Virus record (IMG/VR): IMGVR_UViG_3300025030_000198
Coordinates: 1 to 43,534 of that record
Strand: one strand, 5' to 3'
From: a virus
Length of the DNA stretch: 43,534 bases
The stretch's first letter is position 1; every line of letters begins with the position of its first letter. This document shows positions 1 to 8,038 of the stretch, in pieces. The notes beneath the pieces were generated by a model, which was not told the DNA's origin, did not search any database, and was given only the letters and a program-made list of their open reading frames with translations. Position numbers and translations under genes: made by a program.

Positions 1-28
1 TTCTCTCCCAAGCACTAAAATAAATAAA

Positions 29-58
29 AATCCTTCCTGTTATTAGTTAGGAAGGATT
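29..58 (-). terminator. Intrinsic terminator overlapping a promoter
   Basis: A 9-bp stem (arms 29-37 and 50-58, AATCCTTCC/GGAAGGATT) with a 12-nt loop is followed on the minus strand by a T-rich tail (TTTTTATTTATTTT). It closes the transcription unit that ends with the gene at 90. The ascending arm overlaps the -10 of the promoter at 56-84, so transcripts started there would lack that arm. Confidence 0.8.
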
Positions 59-84
59 ATATCAGCTTATCTTTTTATTGTCAA
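56..84 (-). promoter_or_regulatory. Sigma70-type promoter, -10 inside the terminator stem
   Basis: The minus strand reads TTGACA (79-84), a 17-bp spacer and TATAAT (56-61), both hexamers matching consensus exactly. It would drive genes beyond the left edge of the window. The -10 shares bases with the first arm of the terminator at 29-58. Confidence 0.85.
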
Positions 85-89
85 GAAGA

Positions 90-611
90 TTATTCAATGA
101 CGGTATAACATTCTCCATTTTCCCACACATAGCGTAATCTTGAATTTTCATTACAGGATTTGGTAATATCCATTTTTGCGTGAGCAGAAATACCATCAAT
201 CCTCATGTTATCCCCAACAATCCTAGCATCATCACAAAGATCAACGTTAGTTATCTTTAAGCGAGTTCCATGTACCCTAGCATTATTAGAAAATCCGCTA
301 TCCTTAATTTCTATATCATCTCCAGAAAGTTTAAAATGATCCGATATTTGAGAGTTACTTATTCTGATCTCTCTTCCGTCCATCATGATATAATTTCCTC
401 TCACGATTACATTTTTAAGATCCACATTTTCTAATTGACCTCTACCCTCAAATTCACAATCTTCTAGGCTACAATTTTCGAAGCTCCAATGACCTTTAAT
501 CTTACTATTTTTAACAATTGAATTCTCAAAATCCTGAGTCTTCAAATTAACTTTTGAATCTTCAATTTTTGAACGATCATCTTTAGACATAGATAATTTC
601 ACTGACCTCAT
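90..611 (-). CDS. Beta-helix-like repeat protein
   Basis: About 173 residues with no recognised catalytic motif. Short irregular repeats of alternating small/polar and aliphatic residues (for example ENCSLEDCEFEG, ARVHGTRLKI, ARIVGDNMRI) suggest a small solenoid of the pentapeptide or beta-helix type. A second protein of the same style is at 16331-16855. No convincing ribosome-binding site precedes either candidate start (611 or 590); the latter overlaps the upstream gene by only 8 nt. It is the last gene before the terminator at 29-58 and lies downstream of the GATAAATA promoter at 1123. Function unknown. Confidence 0.7.
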   Translation of the reverse strand: MRSVKLSMSKDDRSKIEDSKVNLKTQDFENSIVKNSKIKGHWSFENCSLEDCEFEGRGQLENVDLKNVIVRGNYIMMDGREIRISNSQISDHFKLSGDDIEIKDSGFSNNARVHGTRLKITNVDLCDDARIVGDNMRIDGISAHAKMDITKSCNENSRLRYVWENGECYTVIE

Positions 612-1095
612 ATTGAATTTGTTTACATTCTACCATGATTTTGTTCTTGTCGTCAATCTTTTTAATAAAAATTTTCTCTTTTTCCATTCCAGCAGCTTCA
701 GCATTAAGAATCGTCATAATATCAAAATTAGTATACCTATCCTTCTTACCTTCCTTAGCACTGATAATCAGTGCTCTCTTACCATTCTTTGACATCAGGG
801 CATACTCTTCGTTGCGACTAGCTTTTCTCTTAGAAAGAATTTCTAACCCCTTCCTGAGATATTTCTGGAAAGACTCGTCCTGAACATCATCCCACCAAGG
901 CCGGTGTTGGCGAGTATCAATATGCGCTGTTAATCTAACCTTCTTACCGTCCTGATCATAGACAACATCAGATAAGGCTTTCGTCTGAAAGGTAGACTTA
1001 GGCTTAGGAGTAAAGGTTTCTTTTTTCTTAAAGGTATCAGGATTAATATAACCAACCACCTTAGCTTCTTCTAATAATTGGTGTAGAGATTTCAT
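583..1095 (-). CDS. Late phage protein with capsid-targeting-like N-terminus
   Basis: A 170-residue basic protein without a recognised domain. Its N-terminus, MKSLHQLLEEAKVVG, resembles the T4 internal-protein capsid-targeting peptide (T4 IPII starts MKTYQEFIAEA) and offers prohead-protease sites LLE and LEE. The start has a good ribosome-binding site (AAGGAG) and lies 27 nt downstream of a GATAAATA motif. I infer late expression and possible packaging into the capsid; the body gives no clue to activity. It is followed by the beta-helix protein with a short overlap. Confidence 0.75.
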   Translation of the reverse strand: MKSLHQLLEEAKVVGYINPDTFKKKETFTPKPKSTFQTKALSDVVYDQDGKKVRLTAHIDTRQHRPWWDDVQDESFQKYLRKGLEILSKRKASRNEEYALMSKNGKRALIISAKEGKKDRYTNFDIMTILNAEAAGMEKEKIFIKKIDDKNKIMVECKQIQYEVSEIIYV

Positions 1096-1111
1096 AATAA
1101 CTCCTTGAGTT

Positions 1112-1642
1112 TTATTTGTTATTATTTATCATCTTTATGATTTCATCCTCAGATAATGGAGTAAAGTTATTCATATCAACTCCAACATTAATGATATTTC
1201 CACAACGATGAAACAAGTTATGAACATGACCGCACAGCCAAGGCATAGTTAAATCTAGGTTACAGATAGCAGGATCATGAACTAATCCTACAGGCTTACC
1301 TCCAATATATTTAACCATGAAATCAAAGATAACTTCATCCCACCCAACATATAGGAAATCCTGAAGCTTCATAAATTTCTTTAGGGAGCCAGCTTGCTTA
1401 TCATGATTACCGTTAATGAGAATTTTTCTACCATTTAACTGTTTCATAATTTTACGTTGAGCATCTAGATCATAAAAGAAAGCGTCACCTAAAACATAAA
1501 CTGTGTCATCCTTAGAAACTTTGTTATTCCAATTACTGATAATAGTGTTGTGCATCTCTTCCATAGTCTTAAATGGACGACCACAAATTTCAATTATCCG
1601 TTTATGACCAATGTGAAGATCAGAAATGTAATGATTTCGCAT
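1112..1642 (-). CDS. Calcineurin-like metallophosphoesterase
   Basis: About 176 residues with the full calcineurin-type signature: SDLHIGH near the N-terminus, GDA, GNHD, a VHDP histidine and the terminal GHVH, which together bind two metal ions. It should hydrolyse phosphomono- or diesters; the substrate is unknown. I chose ATG 1642 (MRNHYISDLH) because AGGTG sits at the right distance; a TTG at 1657 would overlap the upstream gene. It is short, comparable to other small phage phosphoesterases. Two other members of the fold are in the window at 28804 and 34785. Confidence 0.9.
   Translation of the reverse strand: MRNHYISDLHIGHKRIIEICGRPFKTMEEMHNTIISNWNNKVSKDDTVYVLGDAFFYDLDAQRKIMKQLNGRKILINGNHDKQAGSLKKFMKLQDFLYVGWDEVIFDFMVKYIGGKPVGLVHDPAICNLDLTMPWLCGHVHNLFHRCGNIINVGVDMNNFTPLSEDEIIKMINNNK
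1123..1130 (-). promoter_or_regulatory. Late-type promoter GATAAATA (L1)
   Basis: GATAAATA on the minus strand, 27 nt upstream of the ATG at 1095. It matches the T4 late consensus TATAAATA in 7 of 8 positions and is one of eight identical octamers upstream of genes in this window. It lies in the last codons of the preceding phosphoesterase gene. Confidence 0.65.
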
Positions 1643-1653
1643 AGTTACACCTA

Positions 1654-2265
1654 TCAATCCCAGAAATTATTAGAAAGTTTCATATTCTTCCACAAGAGCA
1701 ACCAGACCTTTTCGTCCATCTTCCTAGCTTTCTCTGACCCCTCACGATATTTTTGTTTATCTTCTGTATCCCAATTATCCTTAGATTGGAATAAGGTAGC
1801 AACCCCATATTCATCATGTTCAACAGGCTCAAAATCCATCAACCTATGACCAGTGTTCTTAAAGTGTTCATCATAATGTTTCATCGTATAATATTCATCA
1901 CGACTCATTTGCATTAATTTTCTAATCCAAGCAATTCTTTTACCTCTATGGTTAGCTCCAACACAATGTGTCTTACCTGACTTAAAGAAAGTCTCCATCT
2001 CGGCTAATTGTTTGTCCATCAGAGTTAGGAGATAACAATAATCATAAACATCATTTCTCCAGACAATAGGAAAAAATATGAAAAGATTTCTTACTCCTCG
2101 TTTTAGACAATACCAAGGATGATTAAATACGGTATCATAGAGTTTACGGAAATTATATTTAAGATCTTGATGAGTAACTTTCCTTTTAGGGAATTTATAG
2201 AGAAGAATTAAATTTTCAATGATGTGTTTAACGTCATAATACAATGATCTAAAAAATTGATTCAT
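1654..2265 (-). CDS. Conserved-looking phage protein, unknown function
   Basis: A 203-residue protein rich in aromatic and basic residues. A central WRNDVYDYCYLLTLMDKQL segment, a GANHRGKRI stretch and the terminal WLLLWKNMKLSNNFWD give it the look of a widespread phage family of unknown function. No transmembrane segment or catalytic motif is obvious. The start has GAGGA at normal distance. It sits between a phosphoesterase and a small membrane protein in the unit running from 6282 to 90. Confidence 0.8.
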   Translation of the reverse strand: MNQFFRSLYYDVKHIIENLILLYKFPKRKVTHQDLKYNFRKLYDTVFNHPWYCLKRGVRNLFIFFPIVWRNDVYDYCYLLTLMDKQLAEMETFFKSGKTHCVGANHRGKRIAWIRKLMQMSRDEYYTMKHYDEHFKNTGHRLMDFEPVEHDEYGVATLFQSKDNWDTEDKQKYREGSEKARKMDEKVWLLLWKNMKLSNNFWD

Positions 2266-2266
2266 T

Positions 2267-2560
2267 TTATTTGTCCTCTTTAATGATGTTGTGTTGATAT
2301 AAATTCTTCATTCTATCTTGAGCTAATTTATCTTTAATTTCTTGAGCTTGCTTAAGATATTTCTGGCTAGGATACCAATTGGGAGGAGCTAAGAAATCCT
2401 CATACCACCAGTAAAATGATTCTAATTTCTTGTACGAATAATCCATAAAATCAGAAAGATATAAAACAACAACTGATAATAACGCTAATGGAAGTCTAAT
2501 TAAATAAAAGGGAATCATCCATAGGTGATATTTAATCTTGAGTTTCTTTAACTCTTTCAT
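2267..2560 (-). CDS. Small single-pass membrane protein
   Basis: 97 residues with a hydrophobic stretch at about residues 15-38 (PFYLIRLPLALLSVVVLYL), flanked by lysines before it and an aromatic, then charged, tail after it. The ribosome-binding site is AAAGGAGAG. It ends 1 nt before the next gene begins. Function unknown; probably an inner-membrane protein made early. Confidence 0.75.
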   Translation of the reverse strand: MKELKKLKIKYHLWMIPFYLIRLPLALLSVVVLYLSDFMDYSYKKLESFYWWYEDFLAPPNWYPSQKYLKQAQEIKDKLAQDRMKNLYQHNIIKEDK

Positions 2561-2615
2561 AGAAGTGTCTCTCCTTTACTCGTCAATAATTCTTAAAATT
2601 ATTAAAATCAGCAAA

Positions 2616-2702
2616 TCAATACGGACCTTCGCACTCTTCAGCATCTTTACAATTGTGACTCGCATGAAATTCACACCAATCTTCATAACATTCAATAGCC
2701 AT
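2616..2702 (-). CDS. Very small Cys/His-rich protein
   Basis: A 28-codon ORF (MAIECYEDWCEFHASHNCKD...), with four cysteines and two histidines that could hold one zinc ion. A strong AAGGAG precedes the ATG, and it fills the gap between the polymerase gene and the membrane-protein gene on the same strand. Coding status rests on the ribosome-binding site, fit in the gap and Cys spacing. Confidence 0.6.
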   Translation of the reverse strand: MAIECYEDWCEFHASHNCKDAEECEGPY

Positions 2703-2714
2703 TATATTTCTCCT

Positions 2715-5234
2715 TTAAAATAGATCATCTAAATCTGTCTTATCTTCAGTCAAGCTAATCTTAACTTTATCAGCAATAGATTGTACCACGCTAAAATAGG
2801 TTTTGTCAAACATTAATTTATAGTCAACTGAATTTAATTCTTTAGGAAAAGGGAATTTCCTAGCAAATCCAACCACGTTACTGTTATAGAAAGCGTTAGG
2901 AGTTTTCATGTAAAGGAATTTTAATTTACAGTTATCCTCAAATGTATTAATTTGGAAATTACCACCATAAAAATCATGCTCTTCGAGATAACGATTAGTA
3001 ATTAATGCCGCCCTCACCGCAATAGGACACCCCTTTAAAATATTTCCGTCTTCATCGTGCCACTTGCTTAAATTATTTGCTGATCTAGGAAAAGCAATTT
3101 CATCAGGACTCATCTTAAAGAAACCAGATTTAACCTCACCAATATACTCATGAAGAGATTCCCCCTTCATCATCTTAATGAGAGTTTTCTTAAGATACTC
3201 CTTCACCACTTTAGGAGTACTACTACGAATAATTTCCAGACCAGTAATCTTTAATTTAGGTTCAGGATATCTAACTCCTTGGTCATCAACAACTAGAGCA
3301 GCATAGCGACTAGGAGCAGAAATCAAATAGTGACTACAAATTTTTTCCTTCTTGAGAATTAATTGACAATCATCAACATTAAGATAAGCACAAAGGTCGT
3401 TAATGGTCTTGTCGATAATAGGTGCTAATTCTCTCTTATAGAATGACTCAATTTCCTCTACGTCATCAACAATTCCGTCTAAACACAAAAAACCACTGTC
3501 CGTGTGACAGAACAAGCAAGTATTTGATTTTGCGTAGGTTTTTTCTAAATATTTTTCAAGGTTCTCGGTTGCACTCCTAATAGCTAACTGACCACTCAGG
3601 GTAATACTCTTAGCGAGTGCTGGTGAGAAATACCGATTTCCCACATTTGCCAAAATTCCGTATCCTGAGTTACCAAGTAATTTAATCGCTTGCTCAAAGG
3701 TACTCAGATTACTAATCTCGTTAGCTAGTTTCAGTTTATCTTCTTCTGATCCTTTGAAGGTTTGATATTGTTTATCTAGCTTCAACATTTTCGGTTTTAT
3801 TTGATCACGATTATCAGATAATTTTTTAAATAGTAAAGGGTAAAAACCCACCTTATCTTTCCGATAAGACCATCCACTAGCAGTTAAAATTCTATCGCCC
3901 TCACAAGGAATTTCTTGAGTTAGGAACCTCTCATCAACCTTATCCTGTCTGACTTTAATGAAGGAGTCTTCTATTAAAGTATCAGGAGAAATATTGAACG
4001 TTCTGCTTAAGGCAGGGTACAACCCCTTATAGTCAAGTGAGATAACGTTTTTGTAAACACCGGGAATGATATCAGTCTTAACATGACCCCCAGCTATAGC
4101 TTCCTTTTCTTTTTTGTTATGAGGGGGGATACAAATATTTTTCTTAGACAAGTCATCGTAAATAAAGTTATCCCAAGTCACAATAGGACTCATGATATCT
4201 TGATAATTAGATTTGGTAAAATATGATAGAGTAATAATTAGTTCAATGAGCTTTCTCTTAGAATTAATTTTACTCAACAAATCCGTGTCTTTTATATTGT
4301 AGGTCACATACTTCTGAGGATTATTTTTTCTTAACTCTTCAAGATTATCGTATTCCTCATAATCAACTTTATCTTCTCCTAACTCTACACCCGCCACAAA
4401 ACTCAAAGTGTTAGTCTCATATTTCTTAATGTTCTTTTGATAGACAGCCGCAAAATCAATTAAACTGATTCCATCAATGACACAGAAATAACTATCATCA
4501 ACCCCGCCCTGTTCATTTATTTTTCTACTATATTTACACTCAACACAACCACGAATAGGAGAAAGATTTCTAGTTTCATCTTCTCCCAAAACATTAATCA
4601 TTCTATTGATTAAATAGGGATCATCGTAACCGCCACGATTAAAACCATTATAACTAACGAGAACATCAGGCTGGAATTTCTGAAATATCTTAATGACAGC
4701 TCTAAGTAAAACTTCTTCTGTCTCACAAAACTTATAACTAATCTTGCCAGAAAATTTGATATCTAATTGTTCAGGGTAGAACCTTTCAGTTGAAACTACA
4801 TAGTATTCGTTCTTGAAATGATCCTTAAATGTGATAGATGTAATCGGCCCCTTAGCGTCTTGAGGAGGACTAAACTTACCAGTCTCAGGATCAACGGTAT
4901 TTTCTATATCATAAAAGAATATCTTAACCTTAGTTACATCAAACTCAATATCATTTGGATATTCATTCACGATAAATTGAGTGATAGGACTGATATCATC
5001 ATAAAGATCAATAACATCTCCATAGGCTTTCTTGTAATCCTTAAATTGTTTTATGTTATCGAAAGTCTTAATCTCAATAGGTTTGCCGTGAATAGATTTA
5101 TGAGTAGGATTATTATTAGATGATAATCCTAAGTGAGGCTGAAAATCTTCCTCATAAATAAATTTACCCTCATCGTTATAGCCGATATGGTAAAGTTTAT
5201 TTCGATGGATTGTGACGTTTGTGTAAAATTTCAT
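2715..5234 (-). CDS. 43: Family B DNA polymerase, T4 gp43-like
   Basis: The replicative polymerase, 839 residues (T4 gp43 is 898). The N-terminal 3'-5' exonuclease shows Exo I (DIE, 109-111), Exo II (YNGFNRGGYDDP, about 195-206) and Exo III (YNIKD, 312-316). The palm shows motif A (DYKGLYP, 401-407), motif B (KLLGNSGYG, 518-526) and motif C (FCHTDS, about 575-580). Motif C is odd: the usual YGDTDS has His in place of the first Asp, while the catalytic second Asp is kept. The C-terminus DLDDLF resembles sliding-clamp-binding tails of T4-type polymerases. AAGGGA precedes the ATG, 9 nt after the small membrane-protein gene. Confidence 0.97.
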   Translation of the reverse strand: MKFYTNVTIHRNKLYHIGYNDEGKFIYEEDFQPHLGLSSNNNPTHKSIHGKPIEIKTFDNIKQFKDYKKAYGDVIDLYDDISPITQFIVNEYPNDIEFDVTKVKIFFYDIENTVDPETGKFSPPQDAKGPITSITFKDHFKNEYYVVSTERFYPEQLDIKFSGKISYKFCETEEVLLRAVIKIFQKFQPDVLVSYNGFNRGGYDDPYLINRMINVLGEDETRNLSPIRGCVECKYSRKINEQGGVDDSYFCVIDGISLIDFAAVYQKNIKKYETNTLSFVAGVELGEDKVDYEEYDNLEELRKNNPQKYVTYNIKDTDLLSKINSKRKLIELIITLSYFTKSNYQDIMSPIVTWDNFIYDDLSKKNICIPPHNKKEKEAIAGGHVKTDIIPGVYKNVISLDYKGLYPALSRTFNISPDTLIEDSFIKVRQDKVDERFLTQEIPCEGDRILTASGWSYRKDKVGFYPLLFKKLSDNRDQIKPKMLKLDKQYQTFKGSEEDKLKLANEISNLSTFEQAIKLLGNSGYGILANVGNRYFSPALAKSITLSGQLAIRSATENLEKYLEKTYAKSNTCLFCHTDSGFLCLDGIVDDVEEIESFYKRELAPIIDKTINDLCAYLNVDDCQLILKKEKICSHYLISAPSRYAALVVDDQGVRYPEPKLKITGLEIIRSSTPKVVKEYLKKTLIKMMKGESLHEYIGEVKSGFFKMSPDEIAFPRSANNLSKWHDEDGNILKGCPIAVRAALITNRYLEEHDFYGGNFQINTFEDNCKLKFLYMKTPNAFYNSNVVGFARKFPFPKELNSVDYKLMFDKTYFSVVQSIADKVKISLTEDKTDLDDLF

Positions 5235-5243
5235 TAAGATCCC

Positions 5244-5396
5244 TTATAGACTTGGAGGTATAAAATCTAAGTGTAATGTTATCTCAAAAACACAAAATAA
5301 CATAATCAGTATACAAATAATTCTAAATAAGAACCAGTATATTTCTGTGAACGCAATAAACACACAAAGAAATAAGATAAACCAAAGAGTTGTCAT
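5244..5396 (-). CDS. Small hydrophobic membrane peptide
   Basis: A 50-residue ORF starting MTTLWFILFLCVFIAFTEIY and hydrophobic almost throughout, probably with one long or two short transmembrane helices. Its ATG overlaps the stop of the upstream gene (ATGA, 5393-5396), the usual coupling in this genome, and it ends 9 nt before the polymerase start. Function unknown. Confidence 0.65.
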   Translation of the reverse strand: MTTLWFILFLCVFIAFTEIYWFLFRIICILIMLFCVFEITLHLDFIPPSL

Positions 5397-5650
5397 ATCG
5401 TCACACTCCCATCAGGACTCAAAATAGTTCCATTACCAATATTCAAATCACGATAACTAACACATTCATCTCCGTCAGGATAACCATTAAAGTAGATATT
5501 TATTGTGTAACCACAACTATAATAAAATGATGGCTTTTCTTTTAACTCAATCTCAGCTTTATACTTAGACAATAATTCCTTAAACTCCTTAATGAAGTTT
5601 CTTTCTCTTTCGTCGTTTACTCCTCTTGAATATTCTGATTCTATGTTCAT
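5393..5650 (-). CDS. Small unknown protein
   Basis: 85 residues: a charged helical N-terminal half (GVNDERERNFIKEFKELLSK) and a beta-rich C-terminal half with YYSCGYTINIYFNGYPDG. Not recognised. It is translationally coupled to the membrane peptide downstream and preceded by a normal ribosome-binding site. Confidence 0.7.
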   Translation of the reverse strand: MNIESEYSRGVNDERERNFIKEFKELLSKYKAEIELKEKPSFYYSCGYTINIYFNGYPDGDECVSYRDLNIGNGTILSPDGSVTI

Positions 5651-5661
5651 TATCTATCTCC

Positions 5662-6279
5662 TTAAATTTTTACAATTAAAGGATAACTCTTTAGATCATA
5701 CTTATCAATATAGTCTAAGATTATTCCCTCTTGTTGTTTAGACAAATCACCAGACATCACAATTTTAGGGGATGGTTCATACCCCTTAGCAGAAATACTA
5801 ATCCAATTCTTCTTTATAATTAAGAAGTCTAGAGGAGATTCCTTTGAAAGTTTATATTCCTCTATCAACCTATCATCATAAGAATAATCACATATGATAG
5901 AAGCTAATGCTCCATGACCACCAAACGCACATTTGTAAAAATTACCCTTTCTATCTATCAACCCATAACCAGACAATTCGTCTCTAGGCGTGATATCATC
6001 ATGGAACTCTTTTCTATAATCTTCTAATGTTGGTATTTCTAAAATTTTAAATTCGTCATCAATCCACATCTTATTCAACTCCTTATGACTATAAATTTTT
6101 CTAATTTCTGAATCTCTGACTTCTCTCATTGAGTGTTGAGTGATATAAGGAAATGGTGAATTATAATGAGGAGAAACATAGATTATCTTAGTGATAGTCC
6201 CAATAGGAATTCTATGACCATATTTATGATCTTCATCATTCACAATCACCACATAATCATTAATTTTAAAATTTCTCAT
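5662..6279 (-). CDS. Unknown protein with SH3-like N-terminus
   Basis: About 205 residues. The first 40 (FKINDYVVIVN...HRIPIGTITKIIYV) look like an SH3/KOW-type barrel, as often found at the start of small phage regulators. The centre has a GYGLIDRKGNFYKC...GGHGALA segment, a pattern seen in phage proteins of unknown function. GAGG favours the second of two adjacent ATGs. First gene downstream of the sigma70-type promoter at 6311-6339, in the unit that also contains the DNA polymerase. Confidence 0.75.
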   Translation of the reverse strand: MRNFKINDYVVIVNDEDHKYGHRIPIGTITKIIYVSPHYNSPFPYITQHSMREVRDSEIRKIYSHKELNKMWIDDEFKILEIPTLEDYRKEFHDDITPRDELSGYGLIDRKGNFYKCAFGGHGALASIICDYSYDDRLIEEYKLSKESPLDFLIIKKNWISISAKGYEPSPKIVMSGDLSKQQEGIILDYIDKYDLKSYPLIVKI

Positions 6280-6295
6280 CATGTCCTCAAATAAA

Positions 6296-6339
6296 AATTC
6301 CTACCATAATATTATAGTAGGAATTCTCATCTAAGTCAA
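6296..6339 (-). promoter_or_regulatory. Sigma70-type promoter nested in a terminator hairpin
   Basis: TTGACT (6334-6339), 17-bp spacer, TATAAT (6311-6316). A 9-bp inverted repeat (6296-6304 and 6317-6325) places the -10 in its loop and its first arm within the spacer. On the minus strand the second arm runs into GGAATTTTTATTT, a terminator-like tail. Read-through RNA from the radical SAM gene would form the hairpin; RNA started here would not. Confidence 0.8.
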
Positions 6340-6348
6340 GGTGTAAAT

Positions 6349-7596
6349 TTATACTAGTTCATATTTATGCGGTAACGTTCCAGCTAAAATAGCGTTACCA
6401 CAAGTGATTCTACCTAAGTCTTCGTCTCTACTAGCAATAAAGGTTAACACCTCAAACCCAACATCCCTTAAATTTTGCTCATGATGTTTATAGGCATAAG
6501 GTTTGGTGTAATCACCTATAGTTTCAATCCCATTCTTAATTGCCGTTATGGTCTTGTGCATAGGAGTTAATTTCACAATAAACCTATCAGGATTAAATAG
6601 ACTCCTAAGCTTCTTAGCGTCAATCTCATAATCAGCAACAGCAAAATTTAAGGTAATCTTTCTCCCTTTAGGATAATCTAGTACTTCTTTGCCAATACGA
6701 GAAATTTCATCTAAAAATAATGAATTGCCAGAAAACATTAACTCTCGCTCATCATCGTTAGTAGAATTAATAGATAATTGCAATCCAGCGTCACCCCTAA
6801 AATCATAATTTTTAATTTCCATCCACTCATTCAAAAATGGAATTAAATGCATATTATGTTTCGGCATCATGGTAGAAATTACTGGATGAATTAATGATCT
6901 TCCTATATAAGGATAAAGCTCTTTCCTCATGTTTTTAGTAAACTGTGTAACGTTCTCATTCCAAGTCGGCTCCCCCATTCTGGCGAAGTGAACGTTCAAT
7001 CTCTTAGTTGAGGTAATTTCTGGATGTAGTTTTAATCCTTCTATAATTTGATTTTTAAGATCATCACAAGTAAGATTTAGTTTACCTTTATGGTGGACTT
7101 TAGGAACATCACAGAAAACACAATTCATCGCACAACTATACTGAGTGGATATAGTAATAACCCATTTTTCTGATAAAGGTAAAATTGGAGTGTTATCAAG
7201 AACTTCTTTATCTTGATTCAAGTTTATGTCTTTACCGTAATCCCCAATAGAAAGAAATTCTAATAAACCATTATCACCATTCATTACACAAATATTGCCA
7301 GTTGGAACTTTATAATTTTTAATTACCACTTGTGGTTCCTCCTCATACTCTTTAATTACATGTCTAAAATTGTCTCTCATATAAATAACAAATTTCTCAT
7401 CAATGAGAAAGAACTGACCTCTCAGGGTTAACATATTCTCATTATGAAGATCGTTAATGATTATTCTTCCCAAGGCGATAACTCTCATCCTCAGATAAAT
7501 GTTATAATCTTTAGGAAACTTAAATGTAACTCTATCCTTAGCAATCGTCAACTTAGGAATTTTACAATCAGTATAAATATATTCAATGTTTACCAT
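6349..7596 (-). CDS. RlmN/Cfr-like radical SAM enzyme
   Basis: A 415-residue radical SAM protein. The 4Fe-4S motif is CAMNCVFC (C155, C159, C162), followed by MGEP (207-210). The layout is that of the RlmN/Cfr family: ISTQ just before the cluster motif, an internal LQLSINSTNDDERE segment, and ARMGEPTWN. A C-terminal Cys (C399 in DLGRITCG) aligns with the methyl-carrying Cys355 of E. coli RlmN. The partner Cys118 appears to be Thr148 here. RlmN methylates C2 of adenosine in 23S rRNA and tRNA; target and exact chemistry in this phage are open. The start follows GAGGATTT. It is co-transcribed with the RNA ligase upstream, hinting at a shared RNA-directed role. Confidence 0.85.
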   Translation of the reverse strand: MVNIEYIYTDCKIPKLTIAKDRVTFKFPKDYNIYLRMRVIALGRIIINDLHNENMLTLRGQFFLIDEKFVIYMRDNFRHVIKEYEEEPQVVIKNYKVPTGNICVMNGDNGLLEFLSIGDYGKDINLNQDKEVLDNTPILPLSEKWVITISTQYSCAMNCVFCDVPKVHHKGKLNLTCDDLKNQIIEGLKLHPEITSTKRLNVHFARMGEPTWNENVTQFTKNMRKELYPYIGRSLIHPVISTMMPKHNMHLIPFLNEWMEIKNYDFRGDAGLQLSINSTNDDERELMFSGNSLFLDEISRIGKEVLDYPKGRKITLNFAVADYEIDAKKLRSLFNPDRFIVKLTPMHKTITAIKNGIETIGDYTKPYAYKHHEQNLRDVGFEVLTFIASRDEDLGRITCGNAILAGTLPHKYELV

Positions 7597-7841
7597 AAAT
7601 CCTCACTAAATAATTCTTCGTCATTACAGGCTCTAGCGATTAATTGGTTATTCAAAATAGCAATCAACTTAGCTGGTTTCCTTAAATAGAAATCACCAAA
7701 GTTATCAATGAAACCTTCCTCACCACTATGAGGAGAAACTTCGTATTCATGAACCATCATCCTAATAACGTCACGATGACGATTAGGTTTAGGTAAGGAA
7801 TACACCGCACCATCTTTCTTAATTGCTACTCCTGTAATCAT
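7590..7841 (-). CDS. Small conserved-looking phage protein
   Basis: 83 residues with the pattern GVAIKKDGAVYSLPKPNRHRDVI...EEGFIDNFGDFYLRKPA...IA...QLIA. This "dG.vysLp.P.RH.dvi ... GF....G.F..R..A..iA" layout recurs in small phage proteins of unknown function. It overlaps the radical SAM gene by a few bases. Confidence 0.75.
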   Translation of the reverse strand: MITGVAIKKDGAVYSLPKPNRHRDVIRMMVHEYEVSPHSGEEGFIDNFGDFYLRKPAKLIAILNNQLIARACNDEELFSEDLW

Positions 7842-8038
7842 AACTGTTCCTTAAACTCGTTATATTCTTTCTCAGTTGTATAACAATTAACTGGCTCAAA
7901 TTCCTCATAACGACAACATAAACTATTAATACCATCATCACTTAGATGAGCGCACATGACCCCCTCAAAATGACCCCAACACCCACCACGCTCAAAGCAA
8001 GTTTCTAGGCAACCACAGAGTTTCCAATCCTTATTCAT
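7838..8038 (-). CDS. Cysteine-rich small protein
   Basis: 66 residues with eight cysteines (LCGCLETCFERGGCWGHFEG, then MCAHL, LCCRYEEF and NCY), probably metal-binding or disulphide-linked. It overlaps its upstream neighbour by ATGA and has AAGGA before its ATG. Function unknown. Confidence 0.7.
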   Translation of the reverse strand: MNKDWKLCGCLETCFERGGCWGHFEGVMCAHLSDDGINSLCCRYEEFEPVNCYTTEKEYNEFKEQL

